DNA of 64,000 nucleotides from Pelobates cultripes (Eukaryota; Chordata; Amphibia; Anura; Pelobatidae), in NCBI GenBank assembly GCA_933207985.1, contig OW240916.1, positions 296,744,080-296,808,079 of the forward strand, in the 5' to 3' direction. Position numbers and translations under genes: made by a program. The notes under the pieces are model-generated. The model was not told where the DNA came from and ran no database searches. It worked only from the letters and a program-made list of their open reading frames with translations. Below, in pieces: positions 1-11,235 of this stretch; within the stretch, counting starts at the first letter, position 1; each line of letters opens with the position of its first letter.

Positions 1-754
1 ATAATATTAATTGTGGTCACGGATTTTAAGTCTTTCTGGTAGTAATAGAGCTAAGTATTAAAGACCGCTAGGATTTCAGTAAATACGCTAAAATGCCCCA
101 CTGACTGTTACTTTACCCAAGACCTGACTTGTAATATGTAGGCGATACACAACAGCCAACTTAGAATGAACCCAAACAGCGTCAATTTATAAGGTACCAG
201 AGTTCCTTCCAGTTATGTAGACCCAGATGAAATTATAGAACTTATATATTATTATATTGTGATCAATACATATAAAGCCAATTCCAACCAACGGTTACAT
301 ATTACTTTCTATGCAAATTACGTGAATGTTTGTCAAAATGCTTTATACATTTCCGATTAATCCCCTGAGCGACGTAAAATCTCACTGCAAGCAAAAGGGC
401 ATCATCTCATAATCCGCAGTTTTTACGTATACTATCTGCATCTCGGAAGCATTCTGCATCTTTTCTTAGAAAATCCAACTCCATATGGTAGCGTCTGTGT
501 CGGTGAATCTCATGCAGAGATAAACACAGGTGCTGGATGTTATTTCTTCACCAAGCGGCAGATTAACAGAGGACAATCACTTAGCTTCCAGGAGCGTCGT
601 ATCCTGGATATTGTAATGAGAGTCACAGCAGTTTGTTATAAGAATGGATACTCGAAAAAGCTAAACAAACAAAACTATTTAAGAATGGATTAAGGCATTG
701 GATAATTCTCTTGTACAAGTTAAGGCATTCCCATAATTCAAAAGCTACATTTTT

Positions 755-757
<3 letters not shown>

Positions 758-788
<31 letters not shown>
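758..788. repeat. (CA)n microsatellite
   Basis: About 15 uninterrupted CA units, following a short TTTTAAAA run. Confidence 0.95.
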
Positions 789-789
<1 letters not shown>

Positions 790-903
790 TTTATCATTTT
801 TAACACTGTATTCTGTCACACAATTGCATTACATAGTATCAACATTTAAAGCCATGTTTTCAGTAACAGTAAAAAGGACAGTCTATACACAATAAACACA
901 GCA

Positions 904-1124
904 TGCAGAGGTAGTAGGTAGTAGTTATGGTGACATTAAGTCAGTGGCGCGGTCCCCTGGTTCTGCAGAGGTAGTAGTTATGGTGCCATTAAGTCACTGG
1001 CGTGGTCCCCTGGTTCTGCAGAGGTAGTAGTTATGGTGCCATTAAGTCACTGGCGCTGTCCCCTGGTTCTGCAGTGGTAGTAGTTATGGTGCCATTAAGT
1101 CACTGGCGCTGTCCCCTGGTTCTT
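904..1124. repeat. 53-bp tandem repeat, about 4 copies
   Basis: Four consecutive units contain GTAGTAGTTATGGTGCC and then GTCCCCTGGTTCT. The first unit is the most diverged and carries a small internal GTAGTAG duplication. The last unit runs directly into unique sequence. No coding function is apparent. Confidence 0.93.
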
Positions 1125-1462
1125 TGACAAATCTTTTAAGTGGTTGATAAAATGTACTATGTTCTATTTGGAACCTATTAGTTGGCCATGTCAACATTAA
1201 AGGTTTTTTATTTGCGAATAAGCTTTTAATGATTTCTCGAAATGTACCAATACATATGTAAATTAACATACATTAATCATGGCTTGCAGTTTGAGCTATT
1301 TTACACAAAGACACCTGGAAATAACATTCAAAAGAATTGTGGCACTTGAAAGTGGCGGCAGGTTCATCTGTGCGGAAATTAGTCTTGGAATGTCAAGTGC
1401 AATGCAACAGTCACAAAACAATAGAATAAAGAATGCAATGTTTAACCAGTGGGTAGGGTCTA

Positions 1463-1542
1463 TTAACCCCTTAAGGACACAACTTCTGGAATAAAACGGA
1501 ATCATGACGGAATGTTTCCGTCATGTGTCCTTAAGGGGTTAA
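1463..1542. mobile_element. Palindromic TTAA MITE, copy 1
   Basis: An 80-bp element begins TTAACCCCTTAAGGACAC and ends with the reverse complement GTGTCCTTAAGGGGTTAA. The centre contains CTTCTGGAATAAAA. The ends are TTAA, as expected for a piggyBac/Kolobok-type TTAA target. Related copies lie at 6565-6642 and, in inverted orientation, at 37445-37520. Confidence 0.85.
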
Positions 1543-3224
1543 AAGAGATGTGCCCATCTAAATTCTGCTGCCATTAGACGTTAGACCATAAAGGGTACCA
1601 CAGACATGCTCCGTAAACGTGATGAGTAACTAAAAACCTGGCAACCAAGTGAGAGATGGAATAACGGTACAGCCAATATTTTGGCACTCAAGCGGTGGGT
1701 GTTAGCCTATAGTCTGTCCATGAGAATGAAGTAAGGCAGCACCACTGCATTCAAATGCTGGTGTAAATCTGTAGTCTTCACTGAGCAGAGAAAATAATCT
1801 CCTCCAACAACCTCAACACTTCCATTTTTACTAAACCAAAGGTGTAAGGGGGAGGTGAAATGTACTGCTTCCAGAATAATGGGACTTCCTGTTTGACAAC
1901 ATTGAGTACACCTAGTAAGTGATTATTTTTTAAAAATTGAGGTGGTGGTATGATGTAGAAGGTCTGATGCAGTACGACTATCTAAGAATTTATGTAAAAT
2001 AGATTAAATTATTTTGGCAAAAGATACAATCGGGGAGGAGGAGAACATGACTGTTTTTTATTCAAGTCAAAGGAAGCGTTATAGGATGTGTACAATCTCC
2101 CACCCAAATTCCAGTGGGAACACATTGTATACTATATACAGTAGTTTTTATGGATTAGGAGAACCCATTTCTGTTTGAAACCAGATAAAGTTAAGATCCA
2201 AGTGGTCCAGAGAGATGGTTATCATCACACAAGTTATCTTGTATGGTTACCTGGGCTTTCTACGGACATGCTCATGTAAGCTGTCTGAGATAGCTGCTGT
2301 CATCGCAGATCACTTGTAAAGTGGTCACCAACCTCAAATGTCAAAAGGAATGAACAGCAGCTCAACATCTATGACACAGGACAACAAAACACCCTTGAGA
2401 AAGGCAGCCAGGAGTAACAGAAATGTTGGGGGGTTTAGGGGCTCATGTTTCTGCCAGAATAGGCTTGTGTAAATTGTGGTTATTGTCATTGTTTAATTTA
2501 TTTGCCTTATTCTTGTCACTTTAATTATTTTGCTCCATTTGATGTTTTGCTTTGTGTTTGTTACTTTGTTTTGTCCAATAAAACATGTGTATCTCTTAGG
2601 AGAAATCTAGTGCGCAATCTCTTCTTTATTATACAGGACAACAAGACTATCACAAGAATAGTTTTTATCTCTACTTCCTATAGGTTTCATCACTTACCCG
2701 GAATTTTGAAGTTTTTTTAAATTAAGATTAGGCTTGTTAATACCAACAGTCAGTAGATGTTTGTGGCTAAAAGACAGGTTTTCTTTTGTCCACCAGAGCA
2801 TTTACCAATTGTACAGAACTCACAGCTGCCTCCACTGATATCGACCACAACTTACCTTTTATCGATATTTAAACCGAACATGTGCTCTGCCCAATTAATA
2901 TGAACTCCACCACACTATAAAGGACATGCACATTAGAGGAGGCTGCCCCCTCCTTGTGGAAAGTCCTCCCACCACATATTCAACTCTCTCAGTCTCTGTT
3001 GTCCTTCAACATAAATCACTGAAACAAACTTCTTTAGAGAAGCCTATCGACTCTCCTCTTTAAGGGACACTTCAGGCACAATAACTTCATCACTATGAAA
3101 GTTGCTATGGTGTGATGAAGTACTAGGTGCCATCTTACCAAAGTATGGAAGATGATGCCCTAACACACTCCCCTTGGACTTCCTATAAAGATGAAAGGCT
3201 TCATTCATGAATCCTTGAAATAGG

Positions 3225-3510
3225 TCCCAATGATAGTGTCAGCTGACAGTCTCAGTCTCTCATTAGCTCCATTAACTCCTCATCCTTTATAATTGTACTC
3301 TCCCATCTCCCACTCTCCCTCTTCACAAACAGCTCATCCATCCTTTCATATATCTCACTTGATTTGTGTATTTGTCCCTCAACTTTTTAAATTGTAAGCG
3401 CATTTGGACAAGGCCCTCTTCACCTAATGTTCCTGTATGTCACACGTTTTGTTAGAATCTTGTTTTACCTATTGTACAGCATTACAGAATGTATTATTGC
3501 TATAGAAAGA
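3225..3510 (+). repeat. Decayed retroposon 3' tail (unclassified)
   Basis: A pyrimidine-rich segment is followed by AAATTGTAAGCGCATTTGG, CAAGGCCCTCTTCACCTAA, TGTTCCTGTATGTC and TTACAGAATGTATTATT. The same order of blocks (TGTAAGC, GGTCCTC, CTATTGTTCCTGT, then a short AT-rich tail) recurs at about 25155-25402. That recurrence is the reason for calling it an interspersed retroposed family. Confidence 0.4.
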
Positions 3511-5785
3511 ATTGTAATTTTACCTGTGATCATCTAAGCAAGTTGCTCTTACCTTTCCTGACTTGTTTTTGACCTTTCTATCTTGTATATAGCTGACTAT
3601 TTTTGAAAACGACACCATGCTTATAGACAGACTTTCGTATTTAAATGTATTTAAGAATAGAATAAAGGTATTGTCTAATATATGACATATTGAAAATTTG
3701 CAGCCATTCACTTTTCTTTTCCTTTTTACACCAAGATGAGGTAGGTATACGTTTTAGTTCACTAAAAATGAAAGTTACAGGTGGTAATTTTTACAATCTT
3801 GCATGGAAAAAAGATGTTATAATTACCAGTACATAAGTTTAGAAGCATAGAAACCAGCCATTTTACCAATCACTGACAGTAAATGACTGTGACAAGCATG
3901 AAAACTAGATCATAGATTGGTATTTATGTATGCGTACAAACATTTGTATTTTATTAACACTAGTACTCTTTACACAAATAAATACACAACATATAATTTT
4001 TCATATCGCTAATTTAATGAGATTAAAATTTCAGAGGTTATAGAGTTGCTCTGATTTGTAAAAACATGCACGGCTGGCCAAAATTTTATAAATTAATATT
4101 TGCAGATCAGACTGGGGTGAATCCTTCGAATATACCACATGGACCAAAAGCTATGGTGCTATGTTACTGCAGAGAATGAATGGTGATGGCAGTGCTCCCA
4201 CATTGGTAACATTTAGCATTAATGGTGGATCTCTTGGTCTTTGACTTCAATGTCGTCACAAGGGTTCATTTACTTAAGTGAGGATATTTGTGGGAAATGT
4301 TCCCAATATGCTAGAAGTGACTATTTGGAGCATCCAACACCATATGGTCAGGTCCCCCTCACCCCGTGTAATTTCTTTTTTTTAATAGTTGTCCTTTCCA
4401 GATAGATTCCAAGCCGTGTATAATTATGCTCCTATGTTGTTTACAATTGTGTTTAATCCCATTGAGCATGGTTATGAGTGTCAGAATCACAGTGTTATAA
4501 ATGTGCAGAGCTGCGATTGTTGAGTGCAAGAAGGTTTGACAGCCGCTCTCGACTTCAGCTTATATTATCCTGAATGATGAGCCCCTAAAATGTGTGTGTT
4601 TAATTGAATTTTGCAGCTCACACCTCAGCTGTAGGCTTAGTCATTAAAATGTGCTTATAAAGATATTGAAGCGTACTGCCCACTCACTACTGCCCATCTA
4701 CAGCAAAACTGATCACCTCCATGGAATTCTACACAGACCAAGGGATGCACCAAAGTCAAATTTACCAGGTTTTCAGCACATCACTTCCATAATACATAAG
4801 AAAAAGATACCAGTCTAAGAAGAGATATACATCCAGAACCAAATAATTTAGCTCCAATCAACATCATGTGATGTCACTCAAGCCAGAAATGTTTGACATA
4901 CTTCGGCCAATCACCTGTCTTCATTGAAAACCAGTGAGAGAATTTGTGTGCGTACATGTCCCCCACTGATATCTAGGAGGAAACATCAATTTGCAGTGAT
5001 ACCTAACAGGCAGTGGTTACAGTAAGTGTTGAAGTACAGATGTATCTCTCCTACTTAAATGGATTTACTAAAATAAAAATCATTTCATTCTTGTACAATG
5101 TCTTGGGCAAGCCAATCATATTCAATAAGTGTCTAAATAGCAGTAAATTAACTCCGAGCTTTCCTTTACACACTTTTATTTACATAATATCTGGGCTACT
5201 TAATGCCATAATGACCTAAAACCAACCGGAAGGTAATCAGTGTGTTATGTTTTATAATCACACTGTAAATGATGTTTGCTGGAGCAAAGCCGAGTTATTG
5301 GTTCCATGTTTAGCCATCACACGTGATACTAGATGCTGACGCATGACCTTTTACAGACACAGCATGCATCTAATGACTAGAAGCAGAGGATTAAAATGCT
5401 TTAACATGGCAGGTTAATTGGAGCCCATTTAAAATGGTATTTACTAAAGTCTGACCTTCCTGTGGCCAGTGCACAATAAATCTATAGAGACCTGCCATTT
5501 CTTCTTTTTACAATTTCTCAGAATGATTTGTGTCTTCTCTGTTGATACAGAACAGCTCTCTGCAACACAGGATACAAAAGAAAATACATAGACGAACACA
5601 ACAGAATAAAATAAAGATCGAGAGCTGATTTTACATATAATAAGCAATGAGATGATCAATTTAAGTGTTCTATAAAATAACCACATTTTCAGATTAGGAG
5701 AGCCCATGATGACAACTGCGGGTTAACAGCTATTTCTTTCATCGTGATTTACACAGTAACACCGACTGTTCAAGGCTTTCAGGGT

Positions 5786-5791
5786 TTTATT
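5786..5791 (-). promoter_or_regulatory. Candidate poly(A) signal AATAAA for msh3
   Basis: On the minus strand AATAAA starts 4 bases after the TGA stop of exon 24. A GT-rich stretch (CGGTGTTACTGTGT) follows about 30 bases further on. If used, it would make an extremely short 3' UTR. A second AATAAA on this strand lies at 5175-5180, about 615 bases past the stop, and would be a more ordinary choice. Confidence 0.35.
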
Positions 5792-5795
5792 TTCT

Positions 5796-5877
5796 TCACT
5801 CTGTTGCCTCCAGCAATTCTGCAAGTTCTGCAGAACAAAAGATATTCCAAGCCTTTTGAAATATTTTCATTTTCTTT
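5796..5877 (-). CDS. msh3: msh3 terminal coding exon (human exon 24 equivalent)
   Basis: This is the last coding exon of MutS homolog 3, the MSH2 partner that recognises insertion/deletion loops. A strong acceptor, with a T-rich tract ending TTTTTTAG, precedes it on the minus strand. The first base completes an AG|A arginine codon begun in exon 23. The next 26 codons start KKMKIFQKAWNI and end LLEATE, then TGA. The basic-aromatic opening followed by K-x-W fits the vertebrate MSH3 C-terminus, which forms part of the dimerisation helices. The exon is slightly shorter than the human one. It was found by phase and acceptor matching rather than by a long reading frame, so it is less certain than the other three exons. 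Alternatives at 5444-5570 and near 2800 fitted worse. Confidence 0.85.
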
Positions 5878-6564
5878 CTAAAAAATAAAAAAGGAAAATC
5901 TCACACATATTTATATAAATATTTATATAAACAAAAAACTATGTTCCCTTTTTATATTCACACAATTTACTCCTGTACTCGTTAAAAGAAAGTGTAAACA
6001 CAAATTGAAGTGGTAGTTTAAGAGTTATTATTCACTCAGATGGGAACTGCTGATATCAGGGAATCTCTCTATACCAGCTCTATATGGGTTTGGAGTAAGT
6101 AAACTTTGTTGCTGCAGGTATAACTCCACCTCTAGCAGCATTATTGGATCATGACTAGCCAGTCCAGAACAAGCAAATGTCAATTCTGTACATATATTTC
6201 TAAGCACAGAAGTTCATTCATTGGCTGCCAATGATCTGTTACACCCTGAAAATATGGCATTCTTTGAAGTAATGATGGCTAGGGGGAAAATAAGAAACAC
6301 ATGAAAGAATATGTCAAACCGGTTTCATAAACTGTGCCAAATATTCTCAGAATTATAGTCCTACTAGTGTCTACAACACTTTGATAAACCTCCCCCACAG
6401 TCATGAGTGCAGACATGCTCTCTAGCTAGCCTGGTTAGTCTCCGTATGACCATGTGGACTACTGCAACATTCCAAACTGACCCTATTTGGAACAGCGCTG
6501 TAATGACACTCTACACTACGATCAACATAGTGCTATTACAGCGTCACTCAACAATGTTCCAATA

Positions 6565-6642
6565 TTAACCCCTAAAGGACCAAACTTCTGGAATAAAAGG
6601 TAATCACGACATGTCACACGTCATGTGTCCTTAAGGGGTTAA
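6565..6642. mobile_element. Palindromic TTAA MITE, copy 2
   Basis: A 78-bp copy of the family at 1463-1542. It starts TTAACCCCTAAAGGACC and ends GTGTCCTTAAGGGGTTAA, with the shared core AACTTCTGGAATAAAA. It has the same orientation as copy 1. Confidence 0.83.
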
Positions 6643-7164
6643 ACTCAAATGCCATTTTTTTAACGCATAGAGAGACAGAAAGAGAGAAAGGGGATGAAGG
6701 GGGAGGAGTTCTGGGAGTAAGTCGTTGTTGAGAACTAGAATGAACCACGTAAATGTTTAATCGATATGGTGCTGTACGAACCCTTCCTCTCCCAACAATA
6801 CTTGGGCTTTAGTTTACACCTACTTGCATTGCATTCTTTTCTATCCATCCGCATCTCTGCAGAAGGACTGGAAGTGTTAGCCCTATCCTTCCCCCCCAAA
6901 CAGTACAGAATATTAAGAACAACAAAATGTATTGCTGAAATCTAACAGGCATGAAGAGGGGGATTTAAACTGGGGATTATTTTCTAACCGCTAGAGTAAC
7001 TTGCAAGGCCCTGTTTGTAGTATAAATAGATAATGTAAGTACACCTTAGGGCATTGAGCCTCCAAATAGATGTTAATTTCACATCCTGTTGGCATTTTTA
7101 ATAATCTGCTGCATTCCTAAAAATGCCATCATGTTCCATAACAATACCTGTAAGCAGGATATAT

Positions 7165-8580
7165 AACTAGGGATGCACCGAAATTGAGCCTATCCCATTT
7201 CAGCTGAAAAGGATCAAATCTGCCAATCTTTTTGGCAGTGAGATGGCCCTGGATAATGAATGAAGCAGCAGACACAGAGCTGATAGCACGGTGCAGGCTG
7301 CCCCCTCCCTCCATGATGGTAACTCTGAGTTATCTAGCGGTGTGCCAGCCCTCCCTCTCTCACATACCCTGTGGGTGACGCATTCCCATCAGTTTGGGCC
7401 AAGAACCCACAGGGAAAGTAGACCCGGCTGGAAACATGGCTCCGCAGGGAACATACCGAAAAACTATGCTTCGCCAGGGAATCTAACATGGCCCAGGAGA
7501 GACACAGGAGGAAAAGCGGAAGCCTCCACCGCTCCTGTACTCTGCGGGATCTCTGACTCGTCCCACCCCACCGAAGCAGCGTGCACATGAAGAGAGACTG
7601 GCCAAGATGGCTGCCAGCACCTACCAAAGCATCTTTGGATGTGGGCACTGCGTTCCACGGTGAAACGCATAACAGCGACAGTGGTGGGGTCATGACATCA
7701 GTAGGAAGCCACCCTGCCAGAGAGGAATGGGGATTTGTCAGGAACCCGTTTGAATTGGATTAATCATTACTGGAGATGGAGTAGATGGAAAGCACTGGTA
7801 AATGCTGCTGTGAGAGCTTTACATATTTATTCAGTGTCTGCTTATATAACGGCTTCAAACTCATAGTTGTTATAACTGCAATGTACTTAGTGTATAATGT
7901 GGAGGCAAATTGTGCAATGTTACAGTAAGGAAGAGGTTTTGTGATTGCTGTAGTGTGTTTTACAAGTGTGGCTGACTATCAGAGTACTAAATACGGAATT
8001 GTGGTGAATATAAAATGGTTTTAAAATAATTTGTTGAAAATTTCATTTTCGGTTTTGATTTTCGATCAAGGGCATCCTGAATTTTCGGTTTCGGTTTCGG
8101 TTTCCTCCCAGCATCTGAAATAAAGTATGTATGCATAGTAATCCATAGACAAAACTGCTGTTTGACCCAACAGTGATGTCGGGCTGGCGGACTGAGAAGG
8201 AGCAGCCTTATGGAGTTTGATGGAGCGGAGGTTTGTGGGTAAGTATTCAGGTGAGTGCGAGGAAGTAGCGCGAGCCAAGTGTCAGGTGCAGGGCAGGGAG
8301 CTACCTAGCGGCAGGAACCGCGGGGGGTATATTCACGGTTGCTGTCTAGTTACTAAGCTGAAGCCCCACCCACTCGCTCCTTTTACTTTCAGATATCACT
8401 GTTGGGATATAAGCCACCTTCCTGGGCATCACAGGAGGGTGGACTTGGCTTATTTGGTTAGAAATATTTATTTATGGCTCCTGGCTTTAAGGGACGGAGC
8501 CTGGAAATGGTTTTTGGTTATTTGGTTTTGGTTTAAAGTTATGGTTTACAATTATTATTATTGGGAAATTCCGTAATAAA
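7165..8580. repeat. Unclassified interspersed repeat block
   Basis: It opens with CTAGGGATGCACCGAAATT near 7168 and has CGGTTTCGGTTTCGGTTT near 8085. This looks like the end and subterminal part of a hAT-like element, but a matching opposite end is not evident. From about 8215 to 8580 a GC-richer segment ends in a TTATTATTATTG tract. Frames of up to 119 codons occur here on both strands, but they show no recognisable domain and overlap one another, so I do not call a gene. Confidence 0.35.
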
Positions 8581-8863
8581 AGTCATGGCCAAAAGGTCAT
8601 TCGCCAAATGTTGTCAATTTTAAAAGTTGTGTTTTATTTATACTATGTATCAGGAAGAATGCAACATTCAAACCCCATGTGCTAACTATGCATTACACGT
8701 TTCAAATAAATGCTGTGCTGATTTTTTTTAAAAACAAAAAAGTCTCTATAGTGGAAGGGTTAATGGCTTCTCTTACACATGTCTACAAAAGGACTGATCC
8801 TAGTACAAAGAAAATAAACTGAGCTCACGATGAACAAACCGACTTTCATTCTGTGATCACAAG

Positions 8864-9797
8864 TGTTTGTAACTGTGAGACTTTGTAACATTGGCAGGGC
8901 TGCAGTGTACACGTATGTAACTGCGAGACTAACATTGGCAGGGCTGCAGTGTGCACGTATGTAACTGCAAGACTTTGTAACATTGGCAGGGCTGCAGTGT
9001 GCACGTATGTAACTGCGAGACTTTGTAACATTGGCAGGGCTGCAGTGTGCACATATGTAACTGCGAGACTTTGTAACATTGGCAGGGCTGCAGTGTGCAT
9101 GTATGTAACTGTGAGACTTTGTAACATTGGCAGGGCTGCAGTGTGCACGTATGTAACTGTGAGACTAACATTGGCAGGGCTGCAGTGTGCACGTATGTAA
9201 CTGTGAGACTTTGTAACATTGGCAGGGCTGCAGTGTGCACGTATGTAACTGCGAGACTTTGTAACTTTGGCAGGGCTGCAGTGTGCACGTATGTAACTGT
9301 GAGACTTTGTAACATTGGCAGGGCTGTAGTATGCACGTATGTAACAGACTTTGTAACATTGGCAGGGCTGTAGTGTGCACGTATGTAACAGACTTTGTAA
9401 CAATGGCAGGGCTGCAGTGAGCACGTATGTAACAGACTTTGTAACATTGGCAGGGCTGTAGTGTGCACGTATGTAACAGACTTTGTAACATTGGCAGAGC
9501 TGCAGTGAGCACGTATGTAACTGTGAGACTTTGTAACATTGGCAGGGCTGCAGTGTGCACGTATGCAACTGCGAGACTTTGTAATATTGGCAGGGCTGCA
9601 GTGTGCACGTATGTAACAGACTTTGTAACATTGGCAGGGCTGCAGTGAGCACGTATGCAACTGCGAGACTTTGTAACATTGGCAGGGCTGCAGTGTGCAC
9701 GTATGTAACTGTGAGACTTTGTAACATTGGCAGGGCTGCAGTGTGCACGTATGTAACTGTGAGACTTTGTAACATTGGCAGGGCTGCAGTGTGCTAT
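8864..9797. repeat. 48-bp minisatellite, 20 copies, in msh3 intron 23
   Basis: Twenty consecutive units share GGCAGGGCTGCAGTG, then CACGTATGTAAC, then GAGACTTTGTAAC. The common unit is 48 bp. Two 44-bp variants lack either TGCG or TTGT. Because 48 is a multiple of three, the array is open in several frames on both strands and gives spurious repetitive peptides of up to 309 residues. The array ends about 90 bp from the exon 23 splice donor. Confidence 0.97.
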
Positions 9798-9888
9798 GTT
9801 TATCATATCATCATATTTAATAAGGTTTTCAAATGAGGTTTCTCTGTTAAAACGCCATTCCATATAAAGCGATTCCTACATATCTCAC

Positions 9889-10063
9889 CTTCTCGTGTTG
9901 ACTAGTAGCTCGAGCTCTTTTGATTTGCAAGCTGCTTTCTTTAAAACTTCCTCTGGGATATCTGCCAGTTTAGCAACGTTCAGTCCATAGCTCCTTGCAG
10001 CTATCCCTTTGGTTATCTGGTACAAAAATGTGATATACTCTGGATGCTGTACAACAACAGATT
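9889..10063 (-). CDS. msh3: msh3 exon 23 equivalent (C-terminal HTH/dimerisation segment)
   Basis: This 175-base exon encodes the C-terminal part of the MutS ATPase domain and the helix-turn-helix that packs against the MSH2 partner. Recognisable blocks are [26 protein letters not shown] and [11 protein letters not shown]. The acceptor is CTTCATTTACAG. The first two bases complete a GAA codon begun by the final G of exon 22. The exon ends with the first two bases of an arginine codon at the donor AG|GTGAGA. Length and phase match the mammalian exon. There are no stops or frameshifts, so the gene looks functional. Confidence 0.97.
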
Positions 10064-10708
10064 CTGTAAATGAAGAAAGGAGGGCATCACTAATTAAACT
10101 AAAAATAAATAAAGCACAAAAGAGCCTTGTATAAAAACTCATTTTGGATTAAACTAATAACCGGCTATACACATGTAAATATAATATATAGAAAAGTGCA
10201 AGAAAATAATAATTGGAATGGAATATTCTAATTTCATTTTCTCCTACACAGGTTAGACTATCTGCCAGCTTCAGAGAACTGTTCCAGAGAACAACTTCAG
10301 TTTGCTACACAAGTGGGCCCTTTGCGTAGGCTGGGGAGATTTTCAAAGTGACACCAACTGATCTCTGTCTAATTCAATACATAGGAAGTAATGTTTATAT
10401 GTGATATTTTGCACCTATCAAATCATGGACAACGATATTAAATGGGATTTACGTCTAGAAACATTGGGTGAGATTTATCAGTGTTACGTTTTAAAAAGTA
10501 GTCTAAAATACTAAAAGTGGGGCAGTCACCATGGAAACCAGTGGAGCCAGCATGCACATTACATTGATGATTGCTCCCTTTTTCCATTTTGCTGAACAGA
10601 ACAGTTTGATAAATCTCCCCCATGGAGTTTATTAAGGTGACCATGTCCCATACATCACGTTAAGTTAGACATATACATATGTAACCAGCCACACAAATAA
10701 ATGCATGC

Positions 10709-11235
10709 TTAAACACTATAGGCACCCAACCCAATTCATCTCATTGAAGTGATCTGGGTGCAGTATCCATGTCCCATTAACCCTGCAATGTTAACTACGG
10801 CAGTTTCTGAGAAACTGCATGTGAAGGAGCTCCCGTACTCTGACCAACTACCTCTGCCAACTGGGGTCTCTCGGGAAGCCTTCCAACCCTTGCATGAGGA
10901 TGTCCAGCATCTTGAAAAACCCAATAAGAAAGCACTGAATCAATGCTTTCTTATGGGGAAGGTCTAATGCGAGCGTATTACTCGCCACGCATGCGCATTA
11001 GGTTTCCTAATCACCATGACGTCGACAACGGAGGAAGAGCCCGATTGGCACTGGAATCAGCAAGTGAAAAAAAACACTATTATCATTTGCTGTATTGGGG
11101 GGCACAGCGGCCAAACGTTAATAGCACTTTTTGTGTCCCACTGTTAATATCCCACTATAGTGTCCCACCGTGCAGAGTGAAACTATAGTGTTAAGAATAC
11201 AATTTTGCATTCCAAGCACTATATTGTTCCTTTAA
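10709..11235. mobile_element. TTAA MITE (T2/Kolobok-like)
   Basis: It starts TTAAACACTATAGGCACCC and ends CACTATATTGTTCCTTTAA, so both termini carry TTAA and an inverted CACTATA block. The subterminal CACCCAACCCAATTCATCTC and GAAGTGATCTGGGTGC form a short inverted pair, as in the element at 59251-59702. It has no coding capacity. Confidence 0.6.

Larger units (their letters stand above)
1..5795. other. 3' flank of msh3 (3' UTR and intergenic DNA)
   Basis: This stretch lies past the msh3 stop codon and I recognise no gene in it. It contains a (CA)n tract, a 53-bp tandem repeat, a palindromic MITE and a decayed retroposon tail, all listed separately. The rest is AT-rich DNA with only short chance reading frames. 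The neighbouring vertebrate gene RASGRF2 would be expected further to the left, but none of its exons were recognised here. Confidence 0.6.
5878..9888 (-). other. msh3: msh3 intron 23 (about 4.0 kb)
   Basis: The intron is bounded by the GTGAGA donor of exon 23 and the TTTTTTAG acceptor of exon 24. It contains a palindromic MITE, a block of unclassified interspersed repeats at about 7165-8580, and a large minisatellite next to the exon 23 end. I see no other exon in it. Confidence 0.85.

Noticed and set aside
407..560. Minus-strand frame of about 47 codons (contains HEIHRHRRYHMELDFLRKD)
   Set aside because: It looks protein-like, but there is no matching family, no start codon and no convincing splice acceptor. 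It could be an old transposon fragment. Left unannotated.
2790..2885. Minus-strand frame containing KLWSI, superficially like the MSH3 end
   Set aside because: There is no pyrimidine tract before it, the phase does not fit, and it lies 3 kb beyond a better exon.
5444..5707. Alternative candidate for the last msh3 exon, with a good acceptor-like CTGTGTTGCAG
   Set aside because: In the phase required by exon 23 it gives only a short peptide that does not resemble the MSH3 C-terminus. The exon at 5796-5877 fits both phase and sequence and lies nearer.
7291..7763. Overlapping frames on both strands of 60-119 codons
   Set aside because: They lie in a GC-richer repeat block, overlap one another, and show no conserved domain.
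8864..9797. CRISPR-like regular array
   Set aside because: The units are contiguous near-identical copies with no unique spacers, in a vertebrate intron. It is a minisatellite.
8846..9863. Long overlapping reading frames (up to 309 codons) on both strands
   Set aside because: They are produced by a 48-bp tandem repeat whose length is divisible by three, so several frames stay open. The peptides are pure repeats and lie inside msh3 intron 23.
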